A stretch of 64,000 nucleotides of DNA from an uncultured Phycicoccus sp. (GTDB taxonomy: Bacteria; Actinomycetota; Actinomycetes; Actinomycetales; Dermatophilaceae): the NCBI RefSeq assembly GCF_947495705.1, contig NZ_CANLZR010000003.1:248001-312000 (forward strand), read 5' to 3'. Below, in pieces: positions 16,839 through 26,325 of this stretch; position 1 is the first letter of the stretch; every line of letters begins with the position of its first letter. The position numbers were made by a program, and so were the translations under genes. Below the pieces are notes generated by a model. It did not search any database. It saw nothing but the letters and a program-made list of their open reading frames with translations, and was not told the DNA's origin.

Positions 16839-16900
16839 GTCGAGATGAGGTGACACGCCGACCCGCGAGCGCGTGCCCCTGCGTGTCACCTCATCTCGAC
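16839..16900. repeat. 62-base inverted-repeat element (element B), likely bidirectional terminator
   Basis: Two perfect 20-base arms at 16839-16858 and 16881-16900 enclose a 22-base loop; the left arm starts GTCGAGATGAGG and ends TGACACGC. It lies between convergent genes, and the right arm overlaps the stop codon region of the minus-strand gene (stop at 16891-16893). Total length 62 bases, equal to element E. Confidence 0.8.
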
Positions 16901-17544
16901 TGGTCCGCCTCCACCTCGACGATCGTCGTCGTCACGTTCGTCACCGCGGGCCGGCGCGGGGTGGACGAGAAGCCGAACCGGCACGGCGGGTCCACCGGCG
17001 CCAGGTGGCCGAGGTCCGTCCCGTCGAAGGTGCCCGCCACCGAGGTGACCGCCCGCATGTCCGTCGCCCCGTAGTACTCGCGGCGGCCGGCCCGGGCGAC
17101 ACCACGCGTCCGCACCCCGCGCAGGACCACGCGCGCCACGGGGTCCGCGAGCGTCGCGAACGCCGGGCTCGTCGCCACCGGTGCCGGGACGAGTCGCAGC
17201 ACGCGGCCCAGGGCCGTCCGACCGCCGACCTCGACCCGCAGCGAGAGCGACGGCGCCGACACCACCCACGAGCGAGCCCACCCGTCGCCGTCAGCCGCGG
17301 CCGCGTGCACCTCGACGGGCTCGATCCGCACCTCGTCGAAGGTGTAGGTGGTCGACACCAGGTCGGCGACCTCGGCGGTCGGTGCCAGCAGCACCCGGTG
17401 CCCGTCCGCCCGCTCGACCATCGCGTCGGCGAACCCGCCGAACGGGGACTCGTGCCACCAGCCGACCACGACCCGCACCCCGGACGTCGAGCCGACCCCG
17501 GCGATCCGTCCACGGAACCTCCGACGCTCCCTCACGCGCCCCAT
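16891..17544 (-). CDS. Conserved hypothetical protein, unknown
   Basis: 217 residues, no signal peptide or membrane segment. It contains GRIAGVGSTSGVRVVVGWWHESPFGGFADAMVE-type strands, TYTFDEVRIEPVEV and YYGATDMRAVTSVAGTFDG, and looks mainly beta. I do not recognise the family. The ATG at 17544 is preceded by a second ATG at 17547. Its stop codon lies inside an arm of the inverted repeat 16839-16900. Divergent from the large secreted protein. Confidence 0.6.
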   Translation of the reverse strand: MGRVRERRRFRGRIAGVGSTSGVRVVVGWWHESPFGGFADAMVERADGHRVLLAPTAEVADLVSTTYTFDEVRIEPVEVHAAAADGDGWARSWVVSAPSLSLRVEVGGRTALGRVLRLVPAPVATSPAFATLADPVARVVLRGVRTRGVARAGRREYYGATDMRAVTSVAGTFDGTDLGHLAPVDPPCRFGFSSTPRRPAVTNVTTTIVEVEADQSR

Positions 17545-17588
17545 CATTCCCGCAGGGGAGCCCGGTCTGTCCGTCACGTGACCCACGA

Positions 17589-17623
17589 CGGCGTTATGCC
17601 GATGGCGGCCGCGGTTATGCGGC
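17589..17623. promoter_or_regulatory. Paired GTTATGC half-palindromes, candidate operator
   Basis: CGGCGTTATGCCG (17589-17601) and GCCGCGGTTATGCGGC (17608-17623) are two dyads that share the core GTTATGC. The cores start at 17593 and 17614, 21 bases apart, which is two helical turns. They lie in the 183-bp gap between the divergent genes 17544 (minus) and 17728 (plus). The regulator is unknown. Confidence 0.4.
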
Positions 17624-17727
17624 GCACCCGCGCACTGCGGTCGGTCGTTCCATGCGCCCCTAGCGTCCTGGGCCAGCGAGGGGGCTGCCGCTCGGGTTGG
17701 CCTCCCACCAGCAGAGAAGACCAGGCC

Positions 17728-20700
17728 ATGCCAGCAGTTACGCTCCGCCGCAGCGTCGGTGTCCTCGCGACGATCACCGTCCTCCTCGGGGCGGTGACCT
17801 CGACCTCCGGGGCCGCCGAGCGCCCGTCACCGTTCACCGACGTCCCGGCACCCGTCGACGCGAGCGCCCTGCGCCAGGTGGCGGCCAAGGGTGGTGCGGC
17901 CGCCCGGAATGGGCCCGGCACCGCTGACCGTCCCGAGCTGCCCGCCAAGGGTGTCACCGCAGTCCCTCGTGCCGAACGGGACCGGCTGCTGGGCAGTGGA
18001 TGGGAGCGGTCGACCGACCGGGCCTGGACCACCACCGGTGACGCAGCGGGCCTGCACGTCCTCGTCGCCGACGCGGACGACGGCTACACGTGGCGAACGG
18101 CCACCACGCTCTCCGAGCCCGGTCTCGAGGCGGACGCGTGGATCGGCAACGCCTGTCTCACCGGGGACGGGCGGACCCTGGCTGTCACCTACGCACCCCG
18201 GACCTTCACGAACCGGGCCCCGCTGAGCGAGCGGGGTGCCTTCGTGGCGACTGTCGACCTGCGGACGGGCGAGGTGGCGAAGCTCCCGGTGCGGGGGAGC
18301 CTGGCGTACTTCTCGCCCTCGTGCGGGACAGGTGACGAGGTGCTCGTGACCCAGGAGGGCGGTGAGGAGCACGGCGCTACCCGGATCTTCTCGGTCGACG
18401 TGAGCAGCCACCGGGTATCTGCCCCGGTCGAGGTGCCAGGTCAGCTGACCTCCGCCGTCCCGACCCCGGACGGCATCGTCGCGGCTGACTCCGGGGCCGT
18501 GGTGCGTCTCGACGACAAGGGCGCCCGGCGCGTCCTCGCGCCGACCACCGGTGTCGCCTACGACCTCACCGTCGGGCGCGACGGGTCGGTGACCTATCTC
18601 GAGCGTCGAGGTAGTGACCGGGCCGAGGTGCGACGCCTCGACCACGAGCAGATCGCCGCCGGTCGCCGGGTGGCCCGGCCGCGTGCCCTTGCCCGCGGCC
18701 CCCTGACCTCGCTCGGCCTGGCGGGGTCCGCACAGGGTCCGGTGAGCATCTTCGGCGACGCAGCTGCCACGGCCGCCCTTCCCTCCGGCCTCCGGGTCGT
18801 CGACGCCGACGCCGACGCCCGGGTCTCGACCTCGGGGGCGCTGGTCGTCGAGACCCCGCTCACCCGCACCCTCGGCCCGGCCGCGGGAGCCGCCGGGGTC
18901 GACACCCCGGTCGCCATCCCCGCGCGCCTCACCAGGTCAGGTACGGCCCTGACCTTCGCGACCGAGCCGATGACCCCGGAGACGACGGGCGGGACCGACC
19001 CCAGCACGTCGTCCGGGACGGCCGGCACCGGCACCGCACGCACGGGCGCACAGCTTGCGGGGTCACCGACCGAGCTCGTCGAGTCCGAGCGCTACTGCTC
19101 GGTGCCACGGAACGACCCCCGCAACCAAGCGATGCAGCCCAAACCCCGTCAGGTGGAGTGGGCCGTCAACCAAGCGGTCCGCAATGTCCTGACCGTGCAG
19201 CGCCCGTCGAACTGGAAGAACCTCGGGATGCCCGCGTACACCCCTCAGGGGCTGTTCCCGCCGCGGACGCTGACAGGCGGGGGCTACGTGCCCTCGCAGG
19301 TGTACCTGGGCATCCTCGCGCAGGAGTCCAACCTGTGGCAGGCGGCCCGCTTCGCGGTGCCCGGTGTCACCGCCAACCCGATCATCGGCAACTACTACGG
19401 GATCGACTACTACGACGGTGACTCGAGCAACGACTGGACCATCAACTGGGCCGACGCTGACTGCGGCTACGGCGTGGGCCAGGTGACCGACGGGATGCGC
19501 CTCGCCGGCAAGGAGCGCCCCGGCGAGACGGCGATGCCCTACCAGACCCAGCGTGCCGTAGCGCTCGACTTCGCGGCCAACGTCGCGGCCGGCCTGCGCA
19601 TCCTCCAGGACAAGTGGAACCAGACCCGCGGCGCGGGCATGTCGATCAACAACGGTGACCCGTCGAAGATCGAGAACTGGTTCTACGCCGCCTGGGCCTA
19701 CAACTCCGGCTTCTACCCGCAGTCGTCGGCGGGCTCCAATGACGGCGCCTGGGGGGTGGGCTGGCTCAACAACCCGGTGAACCCGCGCTACCCCGCGAAC
19801 CGGGCGCCGTTCCTCGACCTCACATACGCGGATGCCGCCCACCCACAGGACTGGCCCTACCCCGAGAAGGTCATGGGCTGGGCCGGCCACCCGGTGGAGG
19901 TCCTGGAATCCCCCGGGACTCTGGTCGCCGGGTACCGGGCGGCCTGGTGGAACGGGGACGCCACGACCGGCCCGCAGAACCGGTCCAACGTCAAGCCGCC
20001 GGTCAACCAGTTCTGCGACAGCAGCAACTCGTGCGTCCCCGGGGCGAAGTACACCCCGAACGACCCCGACGTGATCGGCGAGCCCGCGGGGCCGTGCGCC
20101 CACAAGAACGCCGCAGGACAGTACGACCTCAAGTGCTGGTACCACGGGTCCACGACCTGGAAGTCGGACTGCTCGTACAGTTGCGGCAACGAACTGCTCC
20201 GCTTCAGCCCGGGCTACGCGTACCAGGAGGACGCGACGTCCTACGCCCCGAACTGCTCGACGAGCGGCCTCCCGGCCGGTGCGCTGATCATCGACGACGT
20301 GCCGGACGGCACCCCCTCGATCAGACCGAACTGCGCCCGGACCTGGACCGATGCCGGGTCGTTCTCGCTGACGTTCCCCGCGGATGCTCGGGGCGACTAC
20401 CCCGGCAAGATCGACACCCATCAGATCGGTGGTGGCTTCGGCGGTCACTTCTGGTTCACCCACACCCGCACCAGTGGGCCGATCAGCTTCACTGCGAAGT
20501 GGAAGATGAACTCGACCCGCAACGGGCCGATGCGGGTGCTCGTCGCGCTGCCGGACCACGGGGCTCATACCCGTCAAGCGACCTACGTCGTCAAGACCGC
20601 GCAGGGCGACCGGACCCGCACCGTCGTCCAGCCGGGCACGGGCAACCGCTGGGTCTCCCTGGGTGCGTTCATGTTCAACGGCTACCCCGAGGTCAGCCTG

Positions 20701-22083
20701 TCCTCGATCACGAGTGACGGCAGCGGCGACCAGGACATCGCCGTCGACGCGGTTGCCTTCGTGCCGGTGACCGGGACCTACAAGGAGCAGTCGGTCGAGT
20801 CGGTGGCCGTCTTCGACGAGGACCAGGACATCGACACCAAGGCTCCGTCGTCGTGGCTCGCGGGGTTCCTGTCAAGCCGTCAGGAGCTGTACGACTGGGG
20901 CATGTCCAAGTCGACGGGCATCGCCGGCGCCGCGTCGTGCAGCGTTCTCGTGACGACGAACTGCGTGGGGACCAGCCTGAAGGCGGCCGCCGCCGCGTGG
21001 AAGGCCGAGGTGACCGCCGCCGGTACCGATCCGACCGCGCACCCGGACGGCACGAGTATCGCGACCTGGATCGGTTTCGCGCAGAAGTACACCGACCGTC
21101 CGACGTCATCGACTCGGCCCAGCTGGTTCGACACGGACGAGCGGTACAAGATCAAGACCAAGGCGACCGCGTCGTACATCGTCGACGGTGGCGGCAACAT
21201 CATCGACGGCAGTGAGTGGGTCGAGTACTCGAACCGGACCGGGAACACGCATCTGCCGCAGTTCTGGCGCTCGCTCGTGTCGGCAGTGTCGACGGACTAC
21301 GGTCTCGCCCCGCCGAACATGACGTACACCACGCGAGACCTCAACACCCACTACGGGCAGAGCACGACGTGGGACCCGATCGCAACGGGGATCCTCCCAG
21401 GGCGGGCCTACGCCTTCATGGGCAAGAAGCCGACCCTTGTCGACTCCACCGGTGCGCCCTCCGGTTCGAATGCATCGTGTGTCGCCACGCTGTACACGGC
21501 GGGCGGGTCGCTCGGGTACCGGCCGTTCCTCGGCGCCCAGGACGGCGTCCCGGCCGAGCGGTACAACACCTGGGTCGAGGCCCTCGATGCCAACCGCAAG
21601 GCCCCTGACGCGCTCGTCGACACGATGCGCGACTTCAAGAACACCTTCCTCGACCCCGGCAGAATCCCGGGGGCGGACTCGGCGTTCAACTTCGCCCCGC
21701 CGATCTGGCAGGAGCTGAGCCTGAACTTCTGCGCCGACGGCACGATCCAGAAGGTGTCGGGGCGCCAGCTGCTCCGCGCCAGCCACATGCCGGACCAGTA
21801 CTTCTACGTCGACGGTAAGGCGGCGACCCTCGACGGCGCGGCGACGTCGTCGTCGGCTCCGGTCTGGCGAGGGGACTTCCAGAAGTTCAGCGCCTCTCCG
21901 GACCCGAACGAGGACTACCCCCTGTGGCCCAACCCGTTCGGTCCGTGCGGGGCGGCGACCGACCGTTCCGGGAACCCGTGGGACCTCAGCGCTGCAGACC
22001 CCACCCAGGGCGCGGACGAGAATCCGGGCGGGCACTTCTGCCTCGACCGCAACCTGCCGGCGGATGGTCCATGGAGCAGCTGA
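17728..22083 (+). CDS. Large secreted protein with transglycosylase-like and golvesin-like domains (NocE-like)
   Basis: 1451 residues. A signal peptide (VGVLATITVLLGAVTSTSGA) leads to about 400 residues that look propeller-like (repeated DLRTG, TPDG, RLDDKG). Residues about 475-680 resemble a lysozyme/SLT fold: GILAQESNLWQAARF with candidate catalytic Glu533, DCGYGVGQVTDGM and AWAYNSGFYP. Residues about 840-1020 resemble the golvesin C-terminal module (SFSLTFPADARG, FTAKWKM, NRWVSLGAFMFNG, AVDAVAFVPV). The last 430 residues have no recognised domain. Streptomyces NocE proteins share this style. A role in cell-wall remodelling is inferred only. Confidence 0.72.
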   Translation: MPAVTLRRSVGVLATITVLLGAVTSTSGAAERPSPFTDVPAPVDASALRQVAAKGGAAARNGPGTADRPELPAKGVTAVPRAERDRLLGSGWERSTDRAWTTTGDAAGLHVLVADADDGYTWRTATTLSEPGLEADAWIGNACLTGDGRTLAVTYAPRTFTNRAPLSERGAFVATVDLRTGEVAKLPVRGSLAYFSPSCGTGDEVLVTQEGGEEHGATRIFSVDVSSHRVSAPVEVPGQLTSAVPTPDGIVAADSGAVVRLDDKGARRVLAPTTGVAYDLTVGRDGSVTYLERRGSDRAEVRRLDHEQIAAGRRVARPRALARGPLTSLGLAGSAQGPVSIFGDAAATAALPSGLRVVDADADARVSTSGALVVETPLTRTLGPAAGAAGVDTPVAIPARLTRSGTALTFATEPMTPETTGGTDPSTSSGTAGTGTARTGAQLAGSPTELVESERYCSVPRNDPRNQAMQPKPRQVEWAVNQAVRNVLTVQRPSNWKNLGMPAYTPQGLFPPRTLTGGGYVPSQVYLGILAQESNLWQAARFAVPGVTANPIIGNYYGIDYYDGDSSNDWTINWADADCGYGVGQVTDGMRLAGKERPGETAMPYQTQRAVALDFAANVAAGLRILQDKWNQTRGAGMSINNGDPSKIENWFYAAWAYNSGFYPQSSAGSNDGAWGVGWLNNPVNPRYPANRAPFLDLTYADAAHPQDWPYPEKVMGWAGHPVEVLESPGTLVAGYRAAWWNGDATTGPQNRSNVKPPVNQFCDSSNSCVPGAKYTPNDPDVIGEPAGPCAHKNAAGQYDLKCWYHGSTTWKSDCSYSCGNELLRFSPGYAYQEDATSYAPNCSTSGLPAGALIIDDVPDGTPSIRPNCARTWTDAGSFSLTFPADARGDYPGKIDTHQIGGGFGGHFWFTHTRTSGPISFTAKWKMNSTRNGPMRVLVALPDHGAHTRQATYVVKTAQGDRTRTVVQPGTGNRWVSLGAFMFNGYPEVSLSSITSDGSGDQDIAVDAVAFVPVTGTYKEQSVESVAVFDEDQDIDTKAPSSWLAGFLSSRQELYDWGMSKSTGIAGAASCSVLVTTNCVGTSLKAAAAAWKAEVTAAGTDPTAHPDGTSIATWIGFAQKYTDRPTSSTRPSWFDTDERYKIKTKATASYIVDGGGNIIDGSEWVEYSNRTGNTHLPQFWRSLVSAVSTDYGLAPPNMTYTTRDLNTHYGQSTTWDPIATGILPGRAYAFMGKKPTLVDSTGAPSGSNASCVATLYTAGGSLGYRPFLGAQDGVPAERYNTWVEALDANRKAPDALVDTMRDFKNTFLDPGRIPGADSAFNFAPPIWQELSLNFCADGTIQKVSGRQLLRASHMPDQYFYVDGKAATLDGAATSSSAPVWRGDFQKFSASPDPNEDYPLWPNPFGPCGAATDRSGNPWDLSAADPTQGADENPGGHFCLDRNLPADGPWSS

Positions 22084-22099
22084 GGGGTAGGAAGGCTGG

Positions 22100-22516
22100 G
22101 TGACCCTTCTCATCGCATACCTCGTGGTGGTCGTCCCGCTCGGCCTGCTCGCCCTGGCGGCGGTGTGGCGTCCGCGGCCGTGGCAGGTAGCCCTGATCCT
22201 GGCGGGACCGCTGGTCAGTGCTCTGGCGGTGGTGGGGGTCAGCCCGGCGAAGGACCTCGGCTGGGTCGCAACCATCGGCGTGGGGTACCTGTTTCTCGTC
22301 GTACTCCCGGTGCTGCCGTGGAGTCGGGAGTGGGCGCGCACCGCGATGCCGCTCGTGGTGCTCGCCATCTCCGGGTTGCTCGTCGGGCTGGCGCAGGGGT
22401 CTCCCGCGATCCTCGTGGTCGTGGCGCTTCCCGCCACCCTGTCGCTGGGCGCGCTCGTCGTCGCGGCGCTGTCCCGGCGCGACCGGCGTCGGCGCGCGGT
22501 GGCCCAGGTCGACTGA
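22100..22516 (+). CDS. Four-pass membrane protein, unknown
   Basis: 138 residues from a GTG start with GGTAGGAAGG upstream. Four hydrophobic stretches are visible: LLIAYLVVVVPLGLLALAAV, VALILAGPLVSALAVVGV, GWVATIGVGYLFLVVLPVLP and VVLAISGLLVGLAQGSPAIL, followed by a further one before the basic tail RRDRRRRA. No family recognised. It starts 16 bases after the large secreted protein and may be cotranscribed with it. Confidence 0.6.
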   Translation: MTLLIAYLVVVVPLGLLALAAVWRPRPWQVALILAGPLVSALAVVGVSPAKDLGWVATIGVGYLFLVVLPVLPWSREWARTAMPLVVLAISGLLVGLAQGSPAILVVVALPATLSLGALVVAALSRRDRRRRAVAQVD

Positions 22517-22588
22517 GCCCGATCCGGTTGCCCGCCAGGGCGGCGGCGTGTTGGCTGAACCCTCAGGCACCCTGCCGGAAGGACGACG

Positions 22589-24217
22589 ATGACCACGCCG
22601 ACCGAACCCACGCTCTCGCACGCCGTGGGCCCGCTCGACCCGCCGCTGCTCGAGCAGACGATCGGCGACAACCTCGACACCGCCGTCGAGCGTTACCCCG
22701 GCCGAGACGCACTCGTCGATTGGACGCAGGGCCTGCGGCTCACCTACGCCGAGCTCGGGGAGCAGGTCGACCGCCTGGCCAGGGCTTTCGTCGCGGCGGG
22801 GCTGGAGACGGGTGACCGGGTCGGCATCTGGGCGCCGAACTGCGCGGAGTGGACGCTCACCCAGTTCGCGACGGCGAAGATCGGGGCCATCCTCGTCACG
22901 ATCAACCCGGCGTACCGCACCCACGAGCTGACCTACGTGCTCAACCAGGCCGGCATCCGCTGTCTCGTCGCCGCACCGGCCTTCAAGACCTCCGACTACG
23001 TGGCGATGGTCGAGGAGGCCCGCCCGGAGTGCCCCACGCTCGAGCAGGTCGTCGTCATCGGGCAGGAGTCGTGGGATGCGCTACTGGCCCGCGCCGACGA
23101 GGTGAGCCCCGAACGGCTGACGATGATCCAGCACGAGCTGGCGCCGACCGACCCGATCAACATCCAGTACACCTCGGGCACCACCGGGTTCCCCAAGGGC
23201 GCCACCCTCTCGCACCACAACATCCTCAACAACGGCTACCTCGTCGGCGAGGTGTGCCGTTACACCGAGGCCGACCGGATCTGCATCCCGGTGCCCTTCT
23301 ACCACTGCTTCGGCATGGTCATGGGCAACCTCGCGGCCGTCTCGCACGGCGCCTGCATGGTGATCCCGGCGCCCGGGTTCGACCCGGCGGCCACGCTCGC
23401 CGCGGTCAGCGAGGAGCGCTGCACCTCGCTCTACGGCGTGCCGACGATGTTCATCGCCGAGTGGAACCTGCCGGACCTCGACGCCTACGACCTGTCCTCG
23501 GTCCGGACCGGGATCATGGCCGGCTCGCCCTGCCCGGCCTCGATGATGACGCAGCTCATCGAGGCCGGGATCGAGGAGATGACGATCTGCTACGGGATGA
23601 CCGAGACCTCGCCGGTGTCGACGCAGAACCGCACCGACGACACCTTCGAGCAGAAGGTGCAGACGGTCGGGTCGGTACACCCGCACCTCGAGGTCAAGGT
23701 CGTCGACCCGGTGACCGGCGAGACCGTGCCCCGCGGCACGCCGGGGGAGTTCTGCACGAAGGGGTACTCGGTGATGCTCGGGTACTGGGAGGAGCCCGAC
23801 AAGACCGCCGAGGTCATCGTCGACGGGTGGATGCACACCGGCGACATTGCGGTCATGGACGACGACGGCTTCGTCCAGATCACCGGCCGGATCAAGGACA
23901 TGGTGATCCGGGGCGGCGAGAACGTGTACCCCCGTGAGATCGAGGAGTTCCTCTACACCCACCCCGACATCCAGGACGTCCAGGTCATCGGCGTCCCCGA
24001 CGAGAGGTACGGCGAGGAGCTCTGCGCCTGGGTCCGGATGCGTGAGGGCGCCGCGCCGCCGACCGCGGAGGAGGTGCGGGAGTTCTGCACCGGCCGGCTC
24101 GCGCACTACAAGATCCCTCGGTACGTCACGGTGGTCGAGGAGTTCCCGATGACCGTGACGGGCAAGGTCCGCAAGGTCGAGATGCGCGAGTCGACGATCG
24201 CAGCGCTCGGTCTCTGA
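22589..24217 (+). CDS. AMP-forming acyl-CoA synthetase (FadD/ACSF2-like)
   Basis: 542 residues of the ANL superfamily. The P-loop-like YTSGTTGFPKGATLSH, YGMTETSPVS, HTGDIAVMDDDGF, and the C-terminal catalytic lysine motif ending TGKVRKVEMR are all present, along with RIKDMVIRGGENVYPREIE. It activates a medium- or long-chain fatty acid as acyl-AMP and then acyl-CoA in the cytoplasm. The chain-length preference cannot be read. GGAAGG lies upstream of the ATG. It stands alone. Confidence 0.93.
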   Translation: MTTPTEPTLSHAVGPLDPPLLEQTIGDNLDTAVERYPGRDALVDWTQGLRLTYAELGEQVDRLARAFVAAGLETGDRVGIWAPNCAEWTLTQFATAKIGAILVTINPAYRTHELTYVLNQAGIRCLVAAPAFKTSDYVAMVEEARPECPTLEQVVVIGQESWDALLARADEVSPERLTMIQHELAPTDPINIQYTSGTTGFPKGATLSHHNILNNGYLVGEVCRYTEADRICIPVPFYHCFGMVMGNLAAVSHGACMVIPAPGFDPAATLAAVSEERCTSLYGVPTMFIAEWNLPDLDAYDLSSVRTGIMAGSPCPASMMTQLIEAGIEEMTICYGMTETSPVSTQNRTDDTFEQKVQTVGSVHPHLEVKVVDPVTGETVPRGTPGEFCTKGYSVMLGYWEEPDKTAEVIVDGWMHTGDIAVMDDDGFVQITGRIKDMVIRGGENVYPREIEEFLYTHPDIQDVQVIGVPDERYGEELCAWVRMREGAAPPTAEEVREFCTGRLAHYKIPRYVTVVEEFPMTVTGKVRKVEMRESTIAALGL

Positions 24218-24385
24218 CCGGCGGCGACCCGTCCCGGGCGGTGGCGCCGGACGCCGCGGACGCCCTACGTTGGCCGTACGGAGACGCCCTGAGCACCTCG
24301 GTGAGCGGTACGGTCTCAACCTCGCTGCCGGGGGTAGGTTCTCCGCCGACGGCATCCGCCGGTGACCCGACGACAGGAAGACCCC

Positions 24386-26167
24386 ATGCCGACCTACCAG
24401 CTGCTTCTCCTTCTCCTCGTCATCGTCGTCGCGCTCCTGCTCGTCTGGCTGCTCGTGCGCCGCTCCTCGGCCAAGAAGGACCTGGCGCGCGCCGAGGCGG
24501 CCGAGGTCCGCGCCGAGGCGGAGCAGGTGGCGGCGTCCGTGGCCGGGCTCGAGACCTACGCGGCCCAGTCCGAGGAGCGTGCCGACCTCGCCCGGGCCGA
24601 GGCCGAGAAGGCCGCCCGGGAGGCCGACCGACTCATCGTGGAGGCCGACCAGCACCGCACCGAGGCCGAGGCCACCCGGCACGACTACGAGGCGATGCTC
24701 GCGCGCGCCGACGAGGTGGACCCCGACGTCCGCACCTCCGACGCGGCGACCGCGCAGCCGGCCGAGCCCGAGTCCCACGACGCGGCCACCGCGGCCTCCG
24801 ATGCGGACGACGACAGCGCGGCGGACGCCGACGGCTCGACGCCGCTCACGCGGGCCGAGGCTCGCCAGCAGCGCGAGGAGGCCGAGCGGGCCGCGTGGGC
24901 GGGGAGCCCGGCAGCCCCGATCCCGGGGGCTGCTGGTGCGGCCGTCATGGGTGCCGACACGTGGGCGGCCCACCCGGACGAGGGTGAGCAGGAGCAGCAG
25001 CGCGAGGACGAGGACGCGAGCCTCGGGCAGCAGCCCGTCGAGGCCGCCGGGGCCGGCGAGGTCGCCGCCGAGGATGTCGCCGACGACGCCGTTTCGGCGC
25101 GCGACACCTGGGAGGAGCCGGTGGCCGCCGACACCGCCCCCGAGGAGCAGGTGTCCGGCTGGGGCGCCGCCGAGGAGGCCGGCACCCGGGCCCCCGCGGA
25201 CGACTCCGAGGCCGAGGCCCCGGCGGACGAGCGCAGCGCCCGGATCGCGGCCGCCACGGACTATCGCGACGACACGGGCAGCGACGCCGGTTCTGACCCC
25301 GACACCGGTTCTGACACCGACACCGGCACGGCCCCCGCGTCCGAGCCGCTGGAGGCCGAGGCCGCGGCCGCCGGCCCCGACGACGCTGCGGACCCGGCGA
25401 CCGACGCCCGGACCCCGACGAACGAGTGGGGCGGGCCGCACGACGAGGCCGACGAGGAGGAGCCGGACGTCGCCGACAGCAGCGAGACCGCGGCCCCGGA
25501 GACCCGGGACGACGTGACGAGCGAGACCGCCGGCGACCGCTACGACCCGACCCCGGAGCGGGACTGGGCCGCCGACGAGGGCGCCCTCCTCGCCGAGAAC
25601 GAGGAGCGAGCCGAGCGCCTGGCCGAGGACCGCGCCGACATGGAGCGGGAAGCCGCAGCGGCCGGGATGGACAGCCCGCACGGCGACGAGCCCGCGAGCG
25701 AGCCCGAGCCGGCGGTGCAGGAGCCCGCAGCGGCCGAGGCGGAGCCGGCCGCGGACGAGCAGGACGCGCTCGAGCAGGATGCGGAGGAGCAGGACGCCCC
25801 CGTCGAGGTGGCCGGGGACGCGGCCGCCACCGAGCACGACGACACCATCGAGGAGGAGCCGGTCGCCGCCGCGCAGGACGCCCCCGAGCCGGACGCTCCG
25901 GCCGAGGAGGGCCCCGCAGCCGCGGAGCCGCGCCCGGCCCGCCGGGTCTCGGAGTTCCACGAGATCCGCGACGGCGGTTTCGGGATGGGCTCGGCCGCCC
26001 CGATCGGCGACGGCGCCCAGCCCCTGGACCACCCCGTCCAGGCGTACCGCGACACGATGACCTACCGCGTCCCCGGGGACCCCGGCTACGACGACGCCGA
26101 CGCCGACGTGTGGTTCTACGACGCCGGCGCCGCCGAGCGCAGCGGGTTCCGCCGGTCCGAGGGCTGA
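24386..26167 (+). CDS. Membrane-anchored acidic coiled-coil protein with sunset-like C-terminus
   Basis: 593 residues. One N-terminal membrane segment (LLLLLLVIVVALLLVWLLV) is followed by a coiled coil (KKDLARAEAAEVRAEAEQ through about residue 105), then about 400 residues of Ala/Glu/Asp/Pro-rich low complexity with a strongly negative charge. The last 75 residues are ordered: EFHEIRDGGFGMGSAAPIGDG and TYRVPGDPGYDDADADVWFY, then AAERSGFRRS. The end resembles the actinobacterial sunset motif (VPG-x-YY...WF...A-x-x-AGFR) but lacks its Cys. AGGAAG precedes the ATG. Function unknown; a hairpin at 26186-26211 follows. Confidence 0.65.
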   Translation: MPTYQLLLLLLVIVVALLLVWLLVRRSSAKKDLARAEAAEVRAEAEQVAASVAGLETYAAQSEERADLARAEAEKAAREADRLIVEADQHRTEAEATRHDYEAMLARADEVDPDVRTSDAATAQPAEPESHDAATAASDADDDSAADADGSTPLTRAEARQQREEAERAAWAGSPAAPIPGAAGAAVMGADTWAAHPDEGEQEQQREDEDASLGQQPVEAAGAGEVAAEDVADDAVSARDTWEEPVAADTAPEEQVSGWGAAEEAGTRAPADDSEAEAPADERSARIAAATDYRDDTGSDAGSDPDTGSDTDTGTAPASEPLEAEAAAAGPDDAADPATDARTPTNEWGGPHDEADEEEPDVADSSETAAPETRDDVTSETAGDRYDPTPERDWAADEGALLAENEERAERLAEDRADMEREAAAAGMDSPHGDEPASEPEPAVQEPAAAEAEPAADEQDALEQDAEEQDAPVEVAGDAAATEHDDTIEEEPVAAAQDAPEPDAPAEEGPAAAEPRPARRVSEFHEIRDGGFGMGSAAPIGDGAQPLDHPVQAYRDTMTYRVPGDPGYDDADADVWFYDAGAAERSGFRRSEG

Positions 26168-26185
26168 CGCAGTCCACTGCCCACC

Positions 26186-26211
26186 GGCCGGGGCGTCCCG
26201 ACGCCCCGGCC
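26186..26211 (+). terminator. Hairpin after the acidic membrane protein
   Basis: Perfect 11-bp stem GGCCGGGGCGT / ACGCCCCGGCC with a CCCG loop, 18 bases after the stop codon and before the pntA promoter region. No T run. Confidence 0.7.
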
Positions 26212-26325
26212 CGGGCCACGGACCGGGCTCCGGGACGCCGCTGCGGCGCGCGTGAGACCTGTCGTGCCGAGCCGGGCCCGACCCGCTAGGTTCGACCCGA
26301 CCGTCCCCTCCGGAGAGGAAGCACT

